From Cellulomonas persica (GTDB lineage: Bacteria > Actinomycetota > Actinomycetes > Actinomycetales > Cellulomonadaceae): a stretch of 64,000 bases of DNA. The DNA lies in the NCBI RefSeq assembly GCF_007989825.1, contig NZ_BJUA01000001.1, positions 186,001 to 250,000 on the forward strand, read 5' to 3'. Made by a program: the position numbers and the translations under genes. Within the stretch, counting starts at the first letter, position 1. Each line of letters opens with the position of its first letter. A model generated the notes under the pieces. That model did not search any database. It was not told where the DNA came from and worked only from the letters and a program-made list of their open reading frames with translations. Positions 24,335 through 32,729 of this stretch are shown piece by piece.

Positions 24335-26008
24335 ATGTCCACCCCTTCCTCCTCGCCTGCGCGCGCTGCTGCGCGCCCCTCGGTCACCTTCACGGACGTC
24401 ACGCTCGTCCGCGACGACGGGACCGTCACGCTCGCGGACGTCACCGGCTCGTTCGGTCCCGGCCGCACGGGCCTCGTCGGCGCCAACGGCTCCGGCAAGT
24501 CCACGCTCCTGCGCCTCGCGGCCGGCCTGCTCGAGCCCACGTCGGGCTCGGTCGTCGCCGCGGGTGAGGTCGCCCTTCTCCCGCAGCACGTGACGCTCGA
24601 CGCCACGGCCACGGTCGCCGACCTGCTCGGGGTCGGAGCAACCCTCGCGTCGTTGCGCGCGATCGAGTCGGGTGACGTCGCCGAGCACCACTTCGAGGTC
24701 GTCGACGACGACTGGGACGTCGAGGCCCGCGCGGCGGACGCCCTGCACCCGCTGGGTCTGGGCGCCGCCGACCTCGACCGCTCGGTCGCGACGTTGTCCG
24801 GCGGCGAGGCGATGCTCGTCGCCGTCGCCGGGCTGCGGCTGCGTCGTGCGGCGGTCACGCTGCTCGACGAGCCGACGAACAACCTCGACCGCGCCGCGCG
24901 TGCCGCGCTGCGCGAGGTCGTCCGCTCGTGGCCCGGTGCGCTCGTCGTCGTCTCGCACGACACGGCGCTGCTCGAGGAGATGGACGAGACCGCGGAGCTC
25001 TACGCCCACCGGCTGTCGGTGCACGGCGGACCGTACTCGTCGTGGCGCGCGCAGCTCGAGACCGAGCAGGCCGCCGCCGCGCAGGCCGCGCGGACCGCGG
25101 AGCAGCAGGTCAAGGTCGAGCGCCGCCAGCGGATCGAGGCCGAGACCAAGCTCGCGCGACGGGCGCGGCAGGGCCGCGCGATGGCACTCAACGCGAAGGC
25201 CGCCCCGATCGTGCTGCACGCGTGGGCGGCGAAGGCCGAGGTGACGGCTGGTCGGCACCGCCGCCTCATGGACGACAAGATGTCCTCGGCTCGCGCGGCC
25301 GCGGACGAGGCTGCCGCTCGCGTGCGCGACGACGAGTCGGTGCACCTCGAGCTCGGCGACCCTGACGTGCCGCGCAGCCGCCGGATCGCGGAGCTGCCGG
25401 GGTCGTCGGCCGGTGCCGGGACCGTGGTCGTGCAGGGGCCCGAGCGCGTGGGGCTGGTCGGTGCGAACGGCGTGGGGAAGACGACGCTGCTGGAGCTGCT
25501 CGTGCACGGCTCGGTGCGGGACGCCGATGCGCGTGGCGTACCGATCGACGCGGCGCGCGTGCGCCTGCTGACAGACCGCGTCGGGTACCTGCCGCAGCGG
25601 TCGTGGCACCTGGACGACGACGCGAGCGCGCTCCAGCTCGTGGCCGCAGCCGCACCGTCGGTCCCGACGAGGGAGCTGCGCAACCGGCTGGCCCGTCTGC
25701 TCCTGCGGGGTGACACCGTGCACCGTCCGGTGCGGACGCTGTCGGGCGGCGAGCGGTTCCGCGTGGCGCTCGCGCGGCTGCTCCTCGCCGACCCGCCGCC
25801 GCAGCTGCTGGTGCTCGACGAGCCGACGAACGACCTGGACCTGACCACGGTCGACCAGCTCGTCGGCGCGCTGGCCGCCTACCGCGGCGCGCTGCTCGTG
25901 GTCAGCCACGACGACGCGTTCCTGGCACGGCTCGGCCTCGACCGCGTGCTCGAGCTGGACCGCGCGGGCGACCTGCACGAGATCGAGCTGCCGGCGCCCG
26001 CACGCTGA
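24335..26008 (+). CDS. ABC-F family ATPase (antibiotic-resistance ribosome-protection type)
   Basis: ABC-F proteins carry two ATPase domains without membrane parts and act on the ribosome; resistance members displace bound antibiotics from the exit site. The 557-residue product has Walker A motifs GANGSGKST (about 48) and GANGVGKTT (about 375), signatures LSGGEAM (about 154) and LSGGERF (about 468), and Walker B LLDEPTNNLD and VLDEPTNDLD. The inter-domain linker (about 225-345) is long, charged and helical (QVKVERRQRIEAETKLARRARQ region), as in ARE-type members. The ATG has GGAG six bases upstream. A leader ORF precedes it. Which drug it handles cannot be told from sequence alone. Confidence 0.88.
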   Translation: MSTPSSSPARAAARPSVTFTDVTLVRDDGTVTLADVTGSFGPGRTGLVGANGSGKSTLLRLAAGLLEPTSGSVVAAGEVALLPQHVTLDATATVADLLGVGATLASLRAIESGDVAEHHFEVVDDDWDVEARAADALHPLGLGAADLDRSVATLSGGEAMLVAVAGLRLRRAAVTLLDEPTNNLDRAARAALREVVRSWPGALVVVSHDTALLEEMDETAELYAHRLSVHGGPYSSWRAQLETEQAAAAQAARTAEQQVKVERRQRIEAETKLARRARQGRAMALNAKAAPIVLHAWAAKAEVTAGRHRRLMDDKMSSARAAADEAAARVRDDESVHLELGDPDVPRSRRIAELPGSSAGAGTVVVQGPERVGLVGANGVGKTTLLELLVHGSVRDADARGVPIDAARVRLLTDRVGYLPQRSWHLDDDASALQLVAAAAPSVPTRELRNRLARLLLRGDTVHRPVRTLSGGERFRVALARLLLADPPPQLLVLDEPTNDLDLTTVDQLVGALAAYRGALLVVSHDDAFLARLGLDRVLELDRAGDLHEIELPAPAR

Positions 26009-26060
26009 GCGCGCACACTGAGCGCGCACACTGAGCGAGCACGCTGAGCCCTCGCACTGA
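26005..26060 (+). repeat. Four 13-bp tandem repeats over the ABC-F stop codon
   Basis: CTGAGCGCGCACA occurs twice exactly, then CTGAGCGAGCACG and CTGAGCCCTCGCA. The first copy contains the stop codon. Loss of frame is not at risk because TGA is in every copy. Confidence 0.8.
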
Positions 26061-26116
26061 TCCGGCGCACCGCGCGGAGCGACCCGAGGGACGACGCAGG
26101 GAGGCGGGGCCGCCGG

Positions 26117-27802
26117 TCAGCGTGCGGTGAGCTCCGCCTCGTCGGGACCGGCGCACCCGACGGCGCGAGACTCACGTGGGCCGTCGTCGCTCGCGACGGC
26201 GTCGGTCCCGGCGGGCGTCTCTGCCTCGAGCGCGGAGCGCGGCAGGGGAACGACGGCCTCGAGCACGACCGACCCGTCCGAGGGTCCGTCGACGAGCGTC
26301 GGCACGGTCGCGCCGGTCCAGTCGTGGGCCGCGAGCACGTCGTCGCTCGCCGGGGTCGTCGTCTCCACGCCCGCCACCGCGACGTCGCCCGGGACCGCGG
26401 CACGACGCGACAGGACGTCGGCACTCGTCGCGACCTCGTCGGTCCCGGCCGCGTGTGCCCCGCCTGCCGAGGCGGCGACACCGAGCGCGCGGTGGGCCCG
26501 GACGTACGCCGGGACCAGCAGGACGATCGCGCCGACCCAGGCCAACGGGTTGCCCCAGACGACGCCCGTGTACCCGAACGCGGCACCGAGCACGATGGCG
26601 GCGCCCACGCGCATCACGAGCTCGAGCACGCCCGTCATGGTCGGCACGAAGGACTGTCCCAAGCCCTGCAGGGCACCTCGCAGGACGAACAGCGCCCCGA
26701 GGAGCGTGTAGGTCGCACCGTTGACGGTGAGGAGGACCGCCGCCATCTCGACGACGCGCTCCTCCCCCGGGCCGACGAAGAGCTCGACGAGGCGCGCTCC
26801 GCTCGAGATGAGCACCACCCCGAGGAGCACCGCACCGGCGAACGCGATGCCCAGGGACTCGAGCACGCCGCGCCGGATGCGGTCGGGCCGCCGCCCGCCG
26901 TGGTTCTGCGCGACGAACGTGGACACCGCGAGCCCGAGCGAGGCGAGCAGCGCGATGGCGAGCCCGTCGACGCGCGCCGCGGTCGTGTAGGCCGCGACGG
27001 CGTCCGCACCGAGCTCGTTGAGCCGCAGCTGCACCGCGAGTGTCCCGATCGCGATGATCGAGGCCTGGAAGCCCATCGGCAGGCCGAGGCGCAGGTGGCG
27101 CGTGACGTCCCCGCGGCTGATGCGCCAGTCCTCTCGCCGGACGTGCAGCACGGGGACGCGACGACGCACGTACTCGAGGCAGAGCAGCACCGAGATCAGC
27201 TGCGAGACCACCGTCGCGAGCGCGGCGCCGCCGACGCCCGTGCCGAGGCCGTTCACGAGCGTGACGACGAGCGCGACGTTGAGCAGGCAGCTCACGGTGA
27301 GGAACACGAGGGGCGTGCGAGAGTCGCCGATCGCCCGGATGATCGCGGCGAGGTAGTTGTAGAACATCGTCACGGCCGAGCCGGCGAAGCTGACGAGCGC
27401 GAAGGTGCGCGCCTCGGGCACCAGCTCGGCGGGCGTGTGCAGCCAGCCGAGCGCCGGCTCGACGAGCCCGATCGCGACGACCGTGAGGACGACGCTCGCG
27501 CCGGCCGCCAGGATCGTTCCCGTCGCGACCGAGCGCCGCACTCCCCGCTGGTCCCCCGCGCCGAAGGCCTGCGCGGTCGGGATCGCGAACCCCGACGTCA
27601 TACCCCACGCCGCGCCGAGCAGGAGGAACAGCAGGCTGCCGACCACGCCGACGGCGGCCAGCGACGTGACGCCGAGGGTGCGTCCGACGACGAACGCATC
27701 GGCGACCTGGTAGAGCTGCTGGACCAGGTTGCCGACGAGCAAGGGGACGGCGAAGACGAGGATGACGCGCCAGGGGCGGCCGGTCGTGAGGACCTTCGCC
27801 AT
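26117..27802 (-). CDS. MATE family efflux transporter
   Basis: MATE proteins export cationic drugs in exchange for sodium or protons across the cytoplasmic membrane. The 561-residue product starts PWRVILVFAVPLLVGNLVQQLYQVADAFVVGRTLG, typical of transmembrane helix 1 (residues 10-44). It has about twelve helices and the repeated-half motif WGMTSGFAIPTAQAFGAGD. The last roughly 100 residues are hydrophilic, Thr/Asp/Val-rich and outside the family length, probably a cytoplasmic disordered tail. It is convergent with the ABC-F gene, whose 3' repeats lie between. The ATG at 27802 begins the conserved region directly. Substrate unknown. Confidence 0.9.
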   Translation of the reverse strand: MAKVLTTGRPWRVILVFAVPLLVGNLVQQLYQVADAFVVGRTLGVTSLAAVGVVGSLLFLLLGAAWGMTSGFAIPTAQAFGAGDQRGVRRSVATGTILAAGASVVLTVVAIGLVEPALGWLHTPAELVPEARTFALVSFAGSAVTMFYNYLAAIIRAIGDSRTPLVFLTVSCLLNVALVVTLVNGLGTGVGGAALATVVSQLISVLLCLEYVRRRVPVLHVRREDWRISRGDVTRHLRLGLPMGFQASIIAIGTLAVQLRLNELGADAVAAYTTAARVDGLAIALLASLGLAVSTFVAQNHGGRRPDRIRRGVLESLGIAFAGAVLLGVVLISSGARLVELFVGPGEERVVEMAAVLLTVNGATYTLLGALFVLRGALQGLGQSFVPTMTGVLELVMRVGAAIVLGAAFGYTGVVWGNPLAWVGAIVLLVPAYVRAHRALGVAASAGGAHAAGTDEVATSADVLSRRAAVPGDVAVAGVETTTPASDDVLAAHDWTGATVPTLVDGPSDGSVVLEAVVPLPRSALEAETPAGTDAVASDDGPRESRAVGCAGPDEAELTAR

Positions 27803-28218
27803 GGGTGAACGGCTCCGAGAGGTCGTGCGCGGGTGGGAACGAGCGGCGCGATGGCGGCGGGCCGCACCAGCGCCGCCCGACGTCTCCCGTCGCTCCGGAT
27901 CGTATCGTTACGATCGGCGACGACCTGCAGTGATTTAGCGCCCCGCGCGCCGATGCGGTGTCGGTTCACTCACACGGCTGTCAGTCCACGGCGCCAGGCG
28001 CGTCCCCTACGCGACCACCGCGTGCAGGGCGGAACACCGCGACGCCCGGGCGACCACCCGCGCAGGGCGCGGCAAACGCATGCTCGGGCACGACTGTCCC
28101 AGCCCCATCCTCGGGCCCAGCCACCCGGGAGCAAGGAACCCGCTCTCGGCGGCTGACCGTCGTCGGCGACAGCCAGCAGGCGGAGACCCCCTCCACGCCG
28201 TGCGGAGAGAAGGTGAGG
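27803..28218. other. Intergenic region between MATE and STAS genes
   Basis: These 416 bases lie upstream of the MATE gene and downstream of the STAS gene, both on the minus strand. The clear element is an inverted repeat at 27898-27915. The rest is GC-rich, with no convincing gene, RNA or repeat. Confidence 0.5.
27898..27915. promoter_or_regulatory. Inverted repeat GATCGTA-N4-TACGATC upstream of MATE
   Basis: A perfect 7-bp inverted repeat 96 bases before the MATE start. Read on the minus strand it contains TACGAT, a good -10, so a bound repressor would mask the promoter. TetR-type operators often look like this; no regulator gene adjoins it. Confidence 0.45.
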
Positions 28219-28593
28219 TCAGCCGATCGGTGCCGCGACGACCTCGTCGCCGGCCCGCGCAGGACCGTCGCCTGCGAGCACGGCAGCCTGCGGCAGCAGC
28301 GACGCCGCCCCGACGATCTCCAGCACGCTGGACACCGCCCGGTCCGGGTCGCGCAGCGTCACGTCGATCCCAGCCTCCCGGGCGGCGTGCAGGAGCTGCA
28401 GGACGAAGGCGATGCCCGACGAGTCGATGAACGTCACGGCGGAGGCGTCGATGACGATCGCGCCGTCGCTGGTCAGTGCCGTGATCATCGACCGGCTCGC
28501 CTGCTCACGCAGGGCGACGTCGATCTCGCCGACCAGTCGTACGACGGTGCATCCCGGCTCTGCCTCGACGCCGATCTCACCCGCAACGTCCAC
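28219..28593 (-). CDS. STAS-domain anti-sigma factor antagonist-like protein
   Basis: The 124-residue product shows the STAS fold: a strand-rich start (VVRLVGEIDVALREQ), then AIVIDASAVTFIDSSGIAFVLQLLHAARE. The Ser pair in FIDSSG is the phosphorylation site of SpoIIAA-type antagonists, which bind anti-sigma kinases and so release a sigma factor. A C-terminal tail of about 25 residues follows. The GTG at 28593 is chosen because GAGGAGG ends five bases before it; GTG 28614 is also in frame. No anti-sigma kinase gene is nearby. Confidence 0.83.
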   Translation of the reverse strand: MDVAGEIGVEAEPGCTVVRLVGEIDVALREQASRSMITALTSDGAIVIDASAVTFIDSSGIAFVLQLLHAAREAGIDVTLRDPDRAVSSVLEIVGAASLLPQAAVLAGDGPARAGDEVVAAPIG

Positions 28594-28943
28594 CACTGCC
28601 TCCTCGCTGGTCACCGCTGCTCACGATCGGCCGTCGAGACCGTACGCGGCCGCACCCACACACGCCACGCGAACGGGCTCCGCCTCTGCTTCACGGCGCC
28701 ACCTGTGCTCACCATCCGCTACAACGCCGGACAGCGCACCTTGGTTCCGCCCGCAATGCCCGAATCCACATGCTCGACCCGCGTAGACGCCCGCCCGATT
28801 GCGACCACCCGGTGCCGGCCACCCGATTCCGACCACCCGATTGCGACCACCCGGTGCCGCCCACCCGATTGCGACCACCCGGTTGCAACCCGGGGCGACC
28901 ACCCGGTTGCGACCGCACGGGGCGGCGCCCACCCCGAGCGGCG
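28594..28943. other. Intergenic region holding a 14-bp minisatellite
   Basis: This 350-base gap between the STAS gene and the HNH gene has locally lower GC (28620-28790). It then holds the tandem array at 28796-28917, which stops about 26 bases from the HNH stop codon. No gene is supported; a small open frame across the array is repetitive Gly/Arg and I reject it. Confidence 0.5.
28796..28917. repeat. 14-bp minisatellite, about eight units
   Basis: Units alternate between CGATTGCGACCACC and CGGT(T/G)-type variants: exact copies at 28796, 28838 and 28866, variants at 28810, 28824, 28852, 28880 and 28904. The seventh carries about 10 extra bases. The array is not spaced by unique sequence, so it is not CRISPR. 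Confidence 0.88.
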
Positions 28944-30392
28944 CTAGAACGGGGGCGGCTCGTCGTCGCGTGGGTAGGCCAAGCGCGGTCCGTGCGTCCG
29001 CGTCTGCGGCGTGGCGAGGACCGGTTGGGGGTGAGTCACGTAGGTGATGCCGAGCTGCGACGTCCAGGCCACGCCGCCACCGGGCAGGTCGCGCCTCACC
29101 TTCCACAGACCTTGGGTCTTGAGGTCGTGATGTCGTATGCAGACGGCGTGCAGGTTGGCTGCCGTGGTCTGCCTGCCGACCGGCCCGGTGCCGGAGGTCG
29201 GCGAGCGGTAGGGCTCGATGTGGTCGAGCTCGCCCGTCCCGGCGGGACGCACACAGCCCGGGAACGTGCACGTGACGTCGCGCGCGATCACGTGGCCGCC
29301 CAGCACGGCGCCCGGACGGTAGGTGCGCGTGCCGCGCTCGACCAGCGTCCCGTCGACGGGGTCGGTCAGGAGGCGCCGCCACGTGCCGTCGGCGGCGATC
29401 AGGCGGGCCGTCTCCGCGGGGATCGGCCCGTGACCCGCGAGCTCGGCGGGATGGTCGTCGAGGCCGAGCAACGTCGTGGCCGCGACCGTCACCTGGATGT
29501 GCGGACGGATCCGCTGCTTCGTCGGGAGCTCGCGTCCGCACGGCAGCACTCCGGTGTCCGCGATGTCGCGGAACAGCGAGACGAACAGGTCGGCTCGTCG
29601 CTGGTCGCGGGTGCGCTCGTCGAGGAGGTCGGCGGTGTCGGTCGCGGCGTCCAGGACGGTCTGGACCACCATCGCATCCGGAGCGCTCAGGAACGCCGAC
29701 ACCCAGGCCATGCCGTCCGGGGCCCAGTCCACGCGCACGCACCTGCGCTCCCGAGCCTGTGCGGCGCGCACGCGCGTCGCCTCCGGGTCGACCGCCAGCA
29801 CCTCGCGGCGCACGAGCCGCCGGAGCTGCGTGGGCGTCAGGTCCGCGGACCGTTCCGCGGCCGACGCCGCCACCCGCCGCGTCGCGCGCTCGACGGCGTC
29901 GCGGTCCGGCAGCTCGTCCGTGCCGACGACCAGCGCGGCGACCTCGTCGAGCACGACGTCGACCTTGCGCACGTCCATCGCACCCGCGCGCAGGGCCTCG
30001 TCGAGCACGGGCAGGTCGCCGAGCGAGCCCGCTCGTGCCACCAGCGCCTGCGCGGCGGTCCGCGTCCACGCGAGGGCGACGGCGACCTCCTGGGGCAGGT
30101 CGCCCAGCAAGCCGTGCCCGCGTGCCATCAGCTCCCGCAGCACCTCGGCCTGCGCCGCGACGGCCACACCGACCAGCTGCTGCCACCCGACGACCAGGCC
30201 GAGCAGGTCGACGTCGTCCGCGTCCGCGAGCGCCACGCTCTCGAGGCGCGCGGCCAGCGCACCGGCGCTCGCGCCCTCCACAGGGAACTCCTGCAGCTCC
30301 ACCGACCAGTGCGCGAGCGGCCTGGTCGGGGTGCGAGCCACTGCCAGCCGCGGGCCGGAGCACGGCGCGTCGGGAGACGGGTCCGCACTCAT
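28944..30392 (-). CDS. 13E12-repeat/DUF222 family HNH endonuclease-like protein
   Basis: The 482-residue product has an N-terminal DUF222 helical region (residues about 30-330; DLLGLVVGWQQLVGVAVAAQAEVL, LTPTQLRRLVRREV) and a C-terminal HNH domain: DVTCTFPGCVRPAGTGELDHIEPYRSP, then TTAANLHAVCIRHHDLKT. The Cys-His-Asp-His-Asn residues are present, so nuclease activity is plausible. These proteins are abundant in actinobacteria (the 13E12 repeat family of Mycobacterium) and several are DNA-damage induced. An SOS box lies 64 bases upstream. ATG 30392 has GGAG nine bases upstream; GTG 30419 is an alternative. Confidence 0.87.
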   Translation of the reverse strand: MSADPSPDAPCSGPRLAVARTPTRPLAHWSVELQEFPVEGASAGALAARLESVALADADDVDLLGLVVGWQQLVGVAVAAQAEVLRELMARGHGLLGDLPQEVAVALAWTRTAAQALVARAGSLGDLPVLDEALRAGAMDVRKVDVVLDEVAALVVGTDELPDRDAVERATRRVAASAAERSADLTPTQLRRLVRREVLAVDPEATRVRAAQARERRCVRVDWAPDGMAWVSAFLSAPDAMVVQTVLDAATDTADLLDERTRDQRRADLFVSLFRDIADTGVLPCGRELPTKQRIRPHIQVTVAATTLLGLDDHPAELAGHGPIPAETARLIAADGTWRRLLTDPVDGTLVERGTRTYRPGAVLGGHVIARDVTCTFPGCVRPAGTGELDHIEPYRSPTSGTGPVGRQTTAANLHAVCIRHHDLKTQGLWKVRRDLPGGGVAWTSQLGITYVTHPQPVLATPQTRTHGPRLAYPRDDEPPPF

Positions 30393-30455
30393 CCCCGTGC
30401 GCTCCGCGAGCACTGTCACCGCTCATCACCCCCGTCCGCAGCAGCACCGCCGTCT

Positions 30456-30470
30456 TCGAACAAGTGTTCC
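30456..30470. promoter_or_regulatory. LexA (SOS) box upstream of the HNH gene
   Basis: TCGAACAAGTGTTCC matches CGAAC-N4-GTTCG with one mismatch in the last base. It lies 37 bases upstream of GTG 30419 and 64 upstream of ATG 30392 on the minus strand, a normal operator distance. Confidence 0.7.
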
Positions 30471-30561
30471 ACCGACCACTGACACTCCCCGCCTGCGCGC
30501 ACAGGTCCGCCACTCCACCTGTTCGATGACACGACGAGGCCCCACTGGCGAACCAGCGGGG

Positions 30562-30709
30562 CCTCGTCGGACGGCACCTCGTCGTACGGAACCTCGTCGC
30601 AAGCCCCCGTCGCACGAGATCTCGTCGCACGGGACCTCGTCGCACGGGACCTCGTCCCGCCGAACCTCGTTCTGCGGAGCTGGGTCGTACGGAACCAGGT
30701 CGGGTGGAG
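30562..30709. repeat. 15-bp minisatellite, about ten units
   Basis: Units are variants of CCTCGTCGCACGGGA: close copies at 30577, 30620 and 30635, more diverged ones to about 30709, and one 13-base unit at 30607. It lies between the HNH promoter and the symporter gene. Confidence 0.88.
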
Positions 30710-30870
30710 CCTGCGGCCGTGGTGATGGCCAGGACGAGCACGGGGATCGAGAGCGCGTGCGCGCGACGGGCGGCGGCACGAGCGAGCCGCGACAGAGCAC
30801 AGCTCGACGCCCGCCGCCCGTCGGCGGCGCGACACGACGCGCAGGGAGCACGCGCCTCGTCGTCGTCCGG

Positions 30871-30900
30871 GGTCAGCCGGGGTCAGCCGAGGTCAGCCGA
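30871..30900. repeat. Three 10-bp direct repeats at the symporter stop
   Basis: GGTCAGCCGG, GGTCAGCCGA, GGTCAGCCGA in tandem; the last copy contains the stop codon of the minus-strand symporter gene. Confidence 0.7.
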
Positions 30901-32368
30901 CCGTGACGGGACGACGCTCGGCCGCCGCTGCCTCGTCGGACGCCGCAGCCTCGCCGGCGGCGACGCCCTCGCGGGACGACGCAACACCCGCGACGCCGTC
31001 CTCGTCGGACACGGCCTCGTCGGACACGGCGTCGTCGGAGAACAGGTCAGCCGCGGTCGACGACTCGTAGCGGGCGACGTCCAGGAGCCCTTCACGCTTC
31101 GCGACGACGGTCGGGACGAGCGCCTGACCGGCGACGTTCACCGCGGTGCGACCCATGTCGAGGATCGGGTCGATCGCCAGCAGCAGCCCGACGCCGGCGA
31201 GCGGCAGCCCGAGCGTGGACAGCGTGAGCGTGAGCATCACGACCGCGCCGGTGAGCCCCGCGGTCGCGGCGGAGCCGACCACGGACACGAACGCGATGAG
31301 CAGGTAGTCCGTCAGGGACAGGTCCACGCCGAAGATCTGGGCGACGAAGATCGCGGAGATCGCCGGGTAGATCGAGGCGCAACCGTCCATCTTCGTCGTC
31401 GCGGCCAGCGGCACGGCGAACGACGCGTACGACGACGGCACTCCGAGGTTCCGCTCGGTCACGCGCTGCGTGACGGGCAGGGTCCCGACCGACGAGCGCG
31501 AGACGAACGCGAGCTGGATGGCCGGCCACGCGCCGCGGAAGAACGAGCGGATGCGCAGGCCGTGCGCCTTGAGGATCGCCGGGTAGACGACGAACAGGAC
31601 GATCGCCAGGCCGACGTAGATCGCGATCGCGAACGTCGCGAGCGGCGAGAGCAGGTCCCACCCGTAGGTCGCGACGGCCTTCCCGATCAGGCCGAGCGTG
31701 CCGAGCGGGGCGAGGCGGATGACCCACCAGAGCACCTTCTGCACGACGGACAGGGCGGAGCGGTTGAACGCGAGGAACGGCTCGGCGGCCTTGCCGCTGC
31801 GCAGCGCGGCGATCCCGACGACGAGCGCGACGACGACGATCTGCAGCACGTTGAACGACACCGACGTGGACGCGGTGCCGTCCTCGGCGAGCTGCGTCGA
31901 GGCGCCGAGACCGAGGAAGTTCGCGGGGATCAGGCCGTTGAGGAAGTCGATCCACGACCCGGTCTTGCCGGGCTCGGAGCCGGCGGCCGGGTCGAGCGTC
32001 GAGCTCGCGCCGGGCTGGAACACCAGGCCGAGGCCGATGCCCACGGCGACCGCGATCGCGGCGGTGATCGCGAACCAGAGCAGCGTCTGGCCGGCGAGGC
32101 GGGCCGCGTTGGTCACGTGCCGCAGGTTCGCGATGGACGCGACGATCGCGAGGAACACGAGCGGCGGGACGATCGCCTTGAGCAGGGTGACGAACGACGA
32201 GCCGATGGTGTCGAGCGTCGTCGTGAGCCAGTTGGCGGAGCCGTCGGCGACGGGTCCCATCTGCAGGGCGACCCAGCCGAGGAGGACGCCGAGCACGAGG
32301 CCCGCGATCACCTGGACGCTGAAGGACGGGAGGCGCAGCCGGCTGCGCTGGGGGGACGTGTCGGACAC
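30893..32368 (-). CDS. DAACS-family sodium/proton-driven symporter, probable L-cystine transporter
   Basis: The 491-residue product has the dicarboxylate/amino acid:cation symporter fold: about eight helices and two hairpins. The tip motif SRSSVGTLPVTQ and the substrate/sodium motif TTKMDGCASIYPAI mark it (the common form is NMDGTA), with LSTLGLPLAGVGLLLAIDPILDMGRTAVN following. The last 60 residues are an acidic Ala/Ser/Asp-rich tail with SDEAVSDE repeats. GTG 32368 is preceded by AAAGGT. Family substrates are glutamate, dicarboxylates, Ser/Thr or cystine (TcyP). The upstream Cys-ending leader peptide makes cystine the best guess; this is inference. Confidence 0.85.
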   Translation of the reverse strand: MSDTSPQRSRLRLPSFSVQVIAGLVLGVLLGWVALQMGPVADGSANWLTTTLDTIGSSFVTLLKAIVPPLVFLAIVASIANLRHVTNAARLAGQTLLWFAITAAIAVAVGIGLGLVFQPGASSTLDPAAGSEPGKTGSWIDFLNGLIPANFLGLGASTQLAEDGTASTSVSFNVLQIVVVALVVGIAALRSGKAAEPFLAFNRSALSVVQKVLWWVIRLAPLGTLGLIGKAVATYGWDLLSPLATFAIAIYVGLAIVLFVVYPAILKAHGLRIRSFFRGAWPAIQLAFVSRSSVGTLPVTQRVTERNLGVPSSYASFAVPLAATTKMDGCASIYPAISAIFVAQIFGVDLSLTDYLLIAFVSVVGSAATAGLTGAVVMLTLTLSTLGLPLAGVGLLLAIDPILDMGRTAVNVAGQALVPTVVAKREGLLDVARYESSTAADLFSDDAVSDEAVSDEDGVAGVASSREGVAAGEAAASDEAAAAERRPVTVG

Positions 32369-32471
32369 GGGTGACCTTTCGGGGGCGCGCGGCGACGAGC
32401 CGCGACGCGGTCGGGGGCGTCGCGCACAGCGAGGTGGCACGACGAGGAGAGGGCCGGGATCGGCCGGAGGA

Positions 32472-32488
32472 CCGCGCGCAGGGCGCGG
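32472..32488 (-). terminator. Small GC hairpin between the Cys leader and the symporter
   Basis: CCGCGC, loop GCAGG, GCGCGG lies in the leader between the peptide stop and the symporter start. It is one possible arm of an attenuator; other pairings are likely in this GC-rich leader. Confidence 0.3.
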
Positions 32489-32544
32489 CGGATCAGCAGG
32501 GCGCCGAGGTCAGCGCGCGCTGGGTGGGACGACGGCGGAGGTCG

Positions 32545-32628
32545 TCAACAGCCGCGGGTGGCACGACAGAGCGCGCTGGCGACCAGGGACAGGTCGACGG
32601 CACGGCGCTCGGTCAGGATCGTGCTCAC
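32545..32628 (-). CDS. Cysteine-containing leader peptide (27 residues)
   Basis: GTG 32628 follows GAGGAG by ten bases and opens a 27-codon ORF. Its end reads VDLSLVASALCRATRGC before the stop. The pattern, an N-terminal LT-x-R-R-x-VDL followed by SALCR and a final Cys, matches short actinobacterial leader peptides found upstream of sulfur and cysteine genes. There, ribosome stalling at Cys codons reports cysteine supply. Two Cys codons sit near the stop. It lies 177 bases before the symporter start on the same strand, so it probably controls that gene. Confidence 0.72.
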   Translation of the reverse strand: MSTILTERRAVDLSLVASALCRATRGC

Positions 32629-32729
32629 AGCGGGGCAGCTCCTCGGGTGGGGGACGCGGGACGCCGTCGTGCGGCGGTCTCCGGCTCCAACACGGTAACC
32701 CGGAAGATTCATCCCATCAACCGACGAGG

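Larger units (their letters stand above)
30393..30892. other. Intergenic region with an SOS box and a 15-bp minisatellite
   Basis: The gap between the HNH gene and the symporter gene contains the LexA-type box at 30456-30470 and the tandem array at 30562-30709. A 10-bp triple repeat of GGTCAGCC(G/A) type lies at 30871-30900, over the symporter stop. I see no supported gene. Confidence 0.55.

Noticed and set aside
28796-28917. CRISPR-like array
   Set aside because: Units are contiguous 14-mers without unique spacers and there are no cas genes.
28709-28918. Small minus-strand ORF with GWSQSGGRNRV repeats
   Set aside because: It only translates the minisatellite, has no ribosome-binding site and no conserved end.
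30704-32374. A plus-strand open frame over the symporter and repeats
   Set aside because: It is antisense to a clear transporter and rich in Arg/Asp/Glu without motifs.
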